Below, piece by piece: positions 57,141 to 64,000 of a DNA stretch of 64,000 nt. The first letter of the stretch is position 1. Each line of letters opens with the position of its first letter. Origin of the DNA: Trichuris trichiura (lineage: Eukaryota; Nematoda; Enoplea; Trichinellida; Trichuridae). The stretch spans positions 186,001 to 250,000 of the forward strand of contig JBAJFE010000016.1 of assembly GCA_037903355.1 (NCBI GenBank), in the 5' to 3' direction. The translations under genes were made by a program, and so were the position numbers. Below the pieces are notes generated by a model. That model was not told the DNA's origin. It saw only the letters and a program-made list of their open reading frames with translations, and made no database searches.

Positions 57141-57705
57141 TAAGACAGAAAGTCAGAAGACCGAAACTAAAAATACCGAAAGTCAGATCACCGAATGATC
57201 GAAATATTGAAAGTTAAAATACTGGAAGGCAAAATATCGAATAGTGGAAATGTCGAATAGTCGAAGTTTCGAATGGCCGAAGTTCTGAATACCGTATACT
57301 CTCGTTATCCGCGGTCTTACTCGCGATTTCCCTATAGCACGGTTTGTCCGGGATAAAGAGTGGCAGCTTCTGCTGGATGTGGGCGCAGGTTGGAACATAG
57401 CGTTGCTATTGCGAAGTCATACAAAGGCTTTGGACTACGTGTCATGTCCTGCAATAATGCGCCGGTATTCCTTAAAGGTTGACGCCGCTCTTTATCCTAT
57501 ACAAACCGCGCTATGTGGAATTCGTGACTGAAAAGTCCAGTGATAGCGAGGACAGACTATGTTCAGAATTCCGGCTATTCGACATCCGATCTTTGATGAT
57601 TCGACTACCCGTATGTTGACTTTCAATATTCCGGCCGTTCGGTGAAATAACTTTCGGTATTTCGAGTTCTAGGATTTCGACTATTCGGTCTTCCGCCTTT
57701 TGTTT
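57141..57705. repeat. Palindromic element built of TCGAA/CCGAA words
   Basis: The left half has repeated words (accgaaa, tcgaatag, tcgaagtttcgaatgg, ccgaag). The right half mirrors them (ccggctattcgac, ttcgactac, cggtatttcgag, actattcggtc). The inner parts pair as well: 'atagcacggtttgtccggg' near 57336 against 'cctatacaaaccgcgctatg' near 57497. About 565 bp overall. It looks like a foldback MITE with short-period subterminal repeats. No coding. Confidence 0.65.
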
Positions 57706-58200
57706 TCAATTTATTACTGCCAAGAACTGTTCTATGCAAATATATTTAGTCAACTTTTGTTGTAATGTCAAAAGGAGCTGAATAGTTGCTCAGAAAATGA
57801 AGTTCGGATGGTTGTTGTATACAGTGCTTATCTTTGAGCATGTTATTAATAAATTAATGAATCTAAGAGGAGAACATAGCAGAGGGTTAAAACAGAAACA
57901 ACTTTTTTTACTTCGTTCGTAGCAGGCGCTCATTAGTTCAAAGTCTTCGGAGCGGTAGCTTGGAATGACTAAGAAAGTTAGCCAACAACATTCGAAATAC
58001 TGTGCAGAGCATTTCTCAGTGAAGTAGCAGCATTCATCAGCAAAATTATTGCTAGTTTAAAATGGTAGGGTATATGTTGGCTGCCGGCTTCAGTCTTCCT
58101 GTTGAAGCATAGGTTGATGCTTATACTTCCCAAAAACATATTGGTTGGTCGCCGCGCCACAGCGTATTCAACTTTTTAACATTTGTTTCTCATTTGATTA
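57706..58200. other. Intergenic DNA downstream of the claudin-like gene
   Basis: Probably includes the 3' UTR of the minus-strand gene that ends at 58208. No other feature seen. Confidence 0.35.
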
Positions 58201-58207
58201 AGTAAAG

Positions 58208-61200
58208 CTACCTTCCCAGGTTGAAAGGCCTATCTTCCACCTCAAATTCTTGCGTGGCCGCATGTTGACCTTTTTGCTTTTGGCTTCCAATGGTGAAGCA
58301 TAGTGCAGCAATAGTATAAATGGCAACTGTAGTCCAGGCAAGCCATGTCGCGGGACCATATCGCAAACCTCGAGAATAATCTTCCACGTAGGTAGTCAAG
58401 TGCGCTTCAGATATGGCTCGCCAGTTGCTTACCGAATGACTGAGCGTTTCAATGACAACCAACACGCACATGGCTTAAACAACATAACATTTTTCAAAGA
58501 AGTATCTGAGCATCTTAATGACGAAGACTGGCCTTTAGCTACTTAATCAAAATAAAGTACAGCGCTCGCTGCGGGCATATCTCGCATAGGAATGATATAC
58601 CTACCGACAAGAGCCATTAAACCTGCAGTGAGTCGTTTGTATGTATATCTATGATGAAAGAAGCTGTACAAGGCAAACCCGTTGCTGGCTACCATGAGCG
58701 AAAGAGCTATAGCGGTGAATACGGCCATAGCTCGGTGAAAATCTTAAAAACAAAGATAAAAGTAACATATGTATAAATATATAGCGCAGATCTGCTTGAG
58801 AACAAAAGGTATACAGGAAGAGAAAAAGTCGTACGCTGCAGTTCCATGTTCTTCAGCCTATGTATTTCCGGCGGTGGTCCGGGAAAATAAGGTATCCATA
58901 TGCCTGAAACAAGATTTTAACAATGGTAGATTTAGCGAACTTTCCATAATAGCTGTTGTATTAAATTTAGGTATTGAAAATTGGCAAATCGATTGCTGAT
59001 GAAATCGGTTGCTATGACAATCAAAGTTCGCCATGGTTTACGTGAGTTGGCGGCATCGGAAGGGCTCATTAATAATTGAGGCTAGCAGCGCAAAACGGAA
59101 CTATATGCCTGACTTGGTTGTTCTATTTCGGCTTACTGCCAAAGATTGGCCGCACGCATTTATTCTTCTTTGCTTTTAGATGTTTGCAAAGCTGTTAGGG
59201 GAGTCTCAGTCTTGATCGCGTCATGCAGCTGTTGTTATTAATAGATGGAAATTGAAAATTCAAAAATGGTCGTTGCTCATACAAAGGCCTTTGGAATATA
59301 TCTTCTCAAGCAAAATGTATAAGCGAAAACTGAGAATATGAAAAAAACAGTTTTGCCAGTCCCGAATGTGCGCTTGATAAATTTCAAGGCGGACAACTTG
59401 AAATGTCAGCGAACTTTTTGAATGACAGTATACATTTTCAAAATTTTTTCCCACTGAGTGCGGATCAATAGGCCGTGCAATAGTTTCTTTATAATCCATA
59501 TTTCATATAAAAAGTTTCACTCAGATCTGACCGCTCCATTGATGACTTTATCCTGAATTTATCGTTCAAAGCCAACGTTGTAAAGGTCGTATAGCTTTTG
59601 AGAAACAAGAGCTAATCATCGCTGCTAAAACGAACGCGGGATTAATGCATATTTTTTTGAATTCTCTGCGACCGATGCACAAATATCTTTAGGACAGCAG
59701 AGCGCTTTTGTTCATTGTTAAACATCGGAAAACGTGAGTGCATTCAAGATTCCATCAATGACATCATTGTTCCTCGCTGCGATGGAACAAGCTGCTTTCA
59801 ATAGCTCTGTTTAGCTGCTGTGGAAAAAGCGTACATAAAGGAATGCATTTCTGCATTTCTAACATAACTTCGATAAGCATCGCATACCAGAACACTTCGA
59901 CTCTAAGCAGCCGGTTTACATACCTTAAAATCAAAAGTCGTCATTGCGTTTTATCTCTAATAAAAAATGGAAACTTTGTAGCGCGTCTACGTGCCTGCGT
60001 CGTCATAAACGCTGAACTAAGTACTTTTCAGCACTGTTCTAAGTCATCTTTATGGGCATTTAAACAATTTTGACGACCGTAATTTTCCGGACGCGTCTGC
60101 GGCAGAAAATTTACGAAATGCGAAAGAAGATCGTGGAAAAACTTCTTCGCGTTTACTCGTTTGTTTGACTGACGATTCTGCTTGTGCAAACAGTTATCTT
60201 TACGAAGTTTTCAACGACGGAAGCGGCGTCAGCCTATACACGCGTCGTGTCAACAATTTCGCTTGAAACGTTTTTTGAACAGCGAAAGAAGAAGAACGAC
60301 AACGTCTTCAAATAATACAAGCTGGCAGATCACGTGTTGAAGATTTTTGCAAGCCGACTAGAAAAAATGTTAAACATCTCATGTAAGCAAAATAAATTTT
60401 GAAAATGCTTGCACAGAAATGGCTGCGCTGAACGCTATGCAACCTTCTGTCGATAGTATAATGAAGAGTATTTAGATTGTTCAAAATTTTTGAAATGGAG
60501 AAAAGAATGATTTTCAAAAATGGCATCAGAGAATATTTGAGTCTTTTGCAAAACAATCATTATTGTGTTCGCAGGTTCATTGCTACAGACGCTCATTCAT
60601 ACGCTGCTCTGTTTGCAGGTAACGAGTTGTTCTGTTGCTTAATATAAGGCTTGACTAGAGGTTACGTTATTATTAAGCTTGTCTTGCGCGTAATATTAAA
60701 TTCTTTTCTCGACACCCGAAAGCATTCCTCCTCGCTAACACTGTAACACCCAACTGCTTTTAAGGCTGCAACTCTGCAATATTTGACTAGCGCGCTAATC
60801 GATATGAATGGAAACGGTTCAGCAAACCAAACGATTTCAATATATGCGTATGCTACTTCGTCTGTGAATTATGAACAGCTGTAAAGCTTTTAACCGAAAC
60901 TTGTTTTCCTAAAACCTGCGCGTAACTGAAACTGATATCTTTTCAAGAACTCTGCCTCACGATGGAAGTGACCCGCTCTAATGATTCTTAAATCGCATTT
61001 TCTGCAGAGAGGAAGATAGTGTCACCTCAAGTTTTCAGGTAAGCTTAGCTGGAAAAATTGAACTCCTAGTCAAACTTAAAAGGATTCATTATTTTTCCAA
61101 GTAGAACCGCGCAACAGACGCTTCTTTAAAGATCGCCCGCAACCGGAAAAACGCACTTGCGCGAGGACAGCAGACAAAATGTCGAAAAGAGTGATTTCGG

Positions 61201-63330
61201 CAGCCAACCGGGAAGCGGTTTTTTGCCAACGAGCTAATGGTCTTAAAGTAAACTAAAAGAACAACTGCCAGTTTTTGCGCTTACATTCCAAACGACAAAA
61301 CTGCTAAAATTCGCGTGCATCGGCACCTAACGCTATGAATCGTAAAAATCGTTTTTATTTTGCCAGGGAATGCAACAATGCTTGTTCAATGAAGCAAAAC
61401 ATTTTAGGTTATAAGTAGGTAATTTAAGGCAAATATTCAAATATCCGAACAGATTGCCCATGAATCATTTTGAGATTGTTTTTGACCAAGCGAATGAACA
61501 ATTACCTATCTTTCTTTGAGGTAAAGTTAGCGGGCCGATATCGAAATAAACTTTTTTCAGCTTATGCTTCGTGACTTAAGTCTGTGTTTTTTGGGAAGCG
61601 AAACTTTTCAGCATTTATTTATGCTGCCGCCTACTGATTTTCCATTTGTTCAAACAGGCGGTAAAGTGTCGAACAGCTCCAAAGAGCTTTTCCTTCTGCG
61701 TCTAAGGAAAAAATGCTTTTTCGAACTTCCTATTCCTTCTTTTGAGCACCTTTCTCAAACGCTTCCTATGCGGGAAGGGTGGGAAGACAAATTAAAAATC
61801 AATATATGCGCAGATGTTCCATTGTAGTCGAAATGCAAAATGGCAGCGACGAAAATTGGCGCCTCCCAAATCAATCTCTATCCAAAAGCCGTAATGCAAA
61901 GCGTCCGTTAAAAGGCTACGTTACAGGGCCAGCGATGTTCGCTTGCAATTGCCTCTGACAGACTTTTCTATTGAGATTGGTAAAAATGGCAGCAATATAC
62001 AACGCGACTCCCATGACGGTTGAGGAAATGGCGCGAAAATTAATTAGAAAAGCTTTCAATGCCACCATGACTGGTCGGGCTTACATTTTCGGCAAACATA
62101 CCGGAAAATAAAATTTCACTCGAGCGGATAGCCCGCCAAAGCAAGAAATATGAACCAAATTTGGTTACATCAGCTTCAGGCCCACCGCAAGTGGAGCACT
62201 CTAGAAAGCCCTGAGGAATCCTTCAAATTGACAAGCGATATGTTGATATTCAAAATCACTTATGCGCATACGTAAATGCAGTTTATTAAAAATGTTATAA
62301 ATAAAGTGACTGTATGTCATGTTGATAAGCAGATCGCCTCGTATTGTTACTTATCGAATATCTCCGGCAGGCTGGTTAAGCTTTTGAAATTGCTCAATCC
62401 GGTTTGCTATTAATGATAAGAATAGCGGACATGCTGGCAGTTTAAAACAGCCAACAGAGTTAAAGAGGTTGAAAGCTAAACAGCCCAGCGGAGAAGTGGT
62501 ATTTTAATTGCCCATTCTGTCATTTGACGTTTTGGTTTAGTCTCAACGGCCCCTTCAAGCTATAAGCAAATAAAGGATCTCTTTAAGTTGAAAAACTGCT
62601 TTACCGCTGTTCTAGCATAGATCAATTGCTCTGCTGCCTCAAGGCAGCATTCTAAAGCTAATTCAAGACGCCGACAGGGTTTACGCAGCCCTGGCTATCA
62701 GAAATTATCGCAGCCACTCCCACTGCCTCTTAGATAGCGGGAAGCTCACTTTGCTTTGGATAACTACAGCAGCTGTATTGGTATACATTCCCAAGCTAAT
62801 CTGAAAAGCACAAAAAGCAACTACTTCAAGGAAATCGAAGCATGAAGTTATGGCAAATATCAAGTTTATCGAAAGCTATTAAACGTAACCACTGCCTATA
62901 CAAAACTAGTACTTTTGCATAATTTATGCAAGGCGGGATGATGGTAGGCAATTTAAAGAAGCTTATTGCCTAAGCAGATAGCGTCTCCTGAGTAAAGTCG
63001 AGTAATAAAAGTTTGATGATAATTATTCACAAGTTAAAGATATCCGTACAAAGCGCACTTACTTGTCGAATGACTGCCGTTGAGAATAACTTTATGTTCT
63101 CCCCAGATTCCCATTTGAAGCTGAATTGTTGTGTTGTCGGGTAAGGAGAGTTCAACAAGAGCCCAGTTGCTCGAGGCGGCACAGACGGACAGCAGGACGA
63201 CTCCAATACAAGTGGTTACGGTTGAAAGAGCCATCATCCTACGGCGCCATAGCATCCGGTGATAGCTATCCCTGTTGAGCACCGAGAGACCGTCCATGCT
63301 ACAAAATAAATCTATCCAGTGCGACTTCAT
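58208..63330 (-). CDS. Claudin/PMP22-superfamily four-transmembrane protein
   Basis: Three minus-strand exons with matching phases: 63330-63063 (donor ACAA-GTAAGT), 58742-58605 (acceptor TTTTTAAG, donor GTCG-GTAGGTAT) and 58473-58208 (acceptor GTTGTTTAAG). The product is 223 aa. TM segments: about 34-54, 94-116, 128-149 and 176-197. The first extracellular loop has Trp56 and GIW (74-76), the place of the claudin W...GLW signature, but the two loop cysteines are absent. There are N-glycosylation sites (NTT 66, NGS 84). The tail is short and polar (QKQKGQ...EFEVEDRPF). Claudin-like, VAB-9/TMEM47-like and calcium-channel-gamma-like proteins share this plan; I cannot choose among them. Likely at plasma membrane or cell junctions. 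The ATG follows GTTTCCCAG by 11 bases. Confidence 0.8.
58743..63062 (-). other. Intron 1 of the claudin-like gene (4.3 kb)
   Basis: Frames inside it (for example 61564-61827 +) show no domain. No repeat of the array type is present. First introns of this size often hold enhancers, but none can be pointed to here. Confidence 0.6.
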
Positions 63331-64000
63331 TTTCCTGTTCCCTGGGAAACTGTCAACAAAGGATACGAAAAGAAAAGGGGTGAAATGGGGACTGCGATTT
63401 CAGACTCGCGCAAACCACCTGACTGGCTGAGTGTGAGTGTGTTGGGTTAGAATTGAGCAATCTCGGAAAATGACGTTTCAAACCGACTCACGACCACCGT
63501 CTTGACACAGTCGGCTAAACAGAGAAACCAACCATGCCCTGCTGGTTTATCCAGCATACAAATGATCCCGCCGCATAGAAATAGGCACTTTTCATGCTGC
63601 AGACAACAACAGTCGTAGCGCCGGGCGCTCGTTGGTTTGGTCAGTAGCCGAGCGACCAACCATTCTCTTTTGCTCGATATCAGCTCGACTTGTGAAGTTT
63701 CAGAATATCTGCTGCCATCTGGTGAGCATACTGGTCAATATCTCCTCTTCGCCATCAGCAGTTTAGCTTGCAGACGGAAAGTTGCTGTGTATATCACTTG
63801 TTTGACAAATAACAAACCAAGGATCAACCGGCTGCTTCCTTTATCGCCAAGCGAATCTCAAAACCTGAAATATCAGCTGTGACTACTACTTCCAGCTGTT
63901 CACAAAATTGGATGTCCCTTGGAACATCCGCAAGAAAAGCTAAACTACCAAAAGCTCTTTAAATGCGTGTGGCAATACAAAATATGAACTATGCAGAAGG
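63331..64000. other. Upstream region of the claudin-like gene
   Basis: Expected to hold its promoter. A + frame at 63637-63882 and a minus frame at 63447-63659 have no recognisable domain. I see no defined site. Confidence 0.35.

Overview
The window is nuclear DNA of a multicellular eukaryote, most likely a clade I nematode such as Trichuris (inference). The reasons are small GT-AG introns of about 65 nt next to introns of several kb, 3' splice-acceptor sequences a few bases before start codons (as expected for spliced-leader trans-splicing), a nematode-type 7TM receptor, a ZBED5/hAT-type transposase relic and dense short retroelement debris. Nothing prokaryotic is seen: there are no operons, rRNA, tRNA or CRISPR arrays.

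Two blocks, 1-18450 and 22370-40720, are one complex repeat array. A unit of about 1.8-4.4 kb carries one copy of a small secreted-protein gene, always on the minus strand. I count 14 copies. Each has a 60-nt exon 1 coding a signal peptide, a 65-66 nt intron, and an exon 2 coding an acidic DSSADSDEDE-like stretch, a Lys/Arg-rich stretch and a conserved C-terminal half. Only the copy at 194-658 (132 codons, complete) and the copy at 38505-38917 (115 codons, slightly shortened) look usable. The rest carry nonsense codons, lost starts, lost splice donors, frameshifts or insertions. Between the genes, units carry a recurrent 100-bp hairpin and non-coding modules. About 6.3 kb (roughly 4.6-11.0 kb) is tandemly duplicated at 11.0-17.3 kb.

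The array is a target for mobile DNA. It holds four solo LTRs, a duplicated pogo/Tigger-like element and a decayed BED/hAT gene in the 18450-22370 interruption. It also holds a distinctive family of 260-545 bp inverted-repeat insertions with 10-15 bp target-site duplications. Their shared core (CTGAYGA, a 5-bp stem with compensating changes, then GAAAGCTC) resembles a hammerhead ribozyme and suggests a non-autonomous Penelope-like retroelement. One more member lies outside the array at 50.2-50.5 kb.

The right third (40.7-64 kb) is ordinary gene-sparse DNA. It contains a two-exon seven-transmembrane receptor (45264-48979), a single-exon beta-hexosaminidase (53732-55378), an unrecognised small two-exon gene (55947-56466) and a three-exon claudin/PMP22-like four-TM protein on the minus strand (63330-58208). 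These genes show no shared pathway. A palindromic element built of TCGAA-type words lies at 57.14-57.71 kb.
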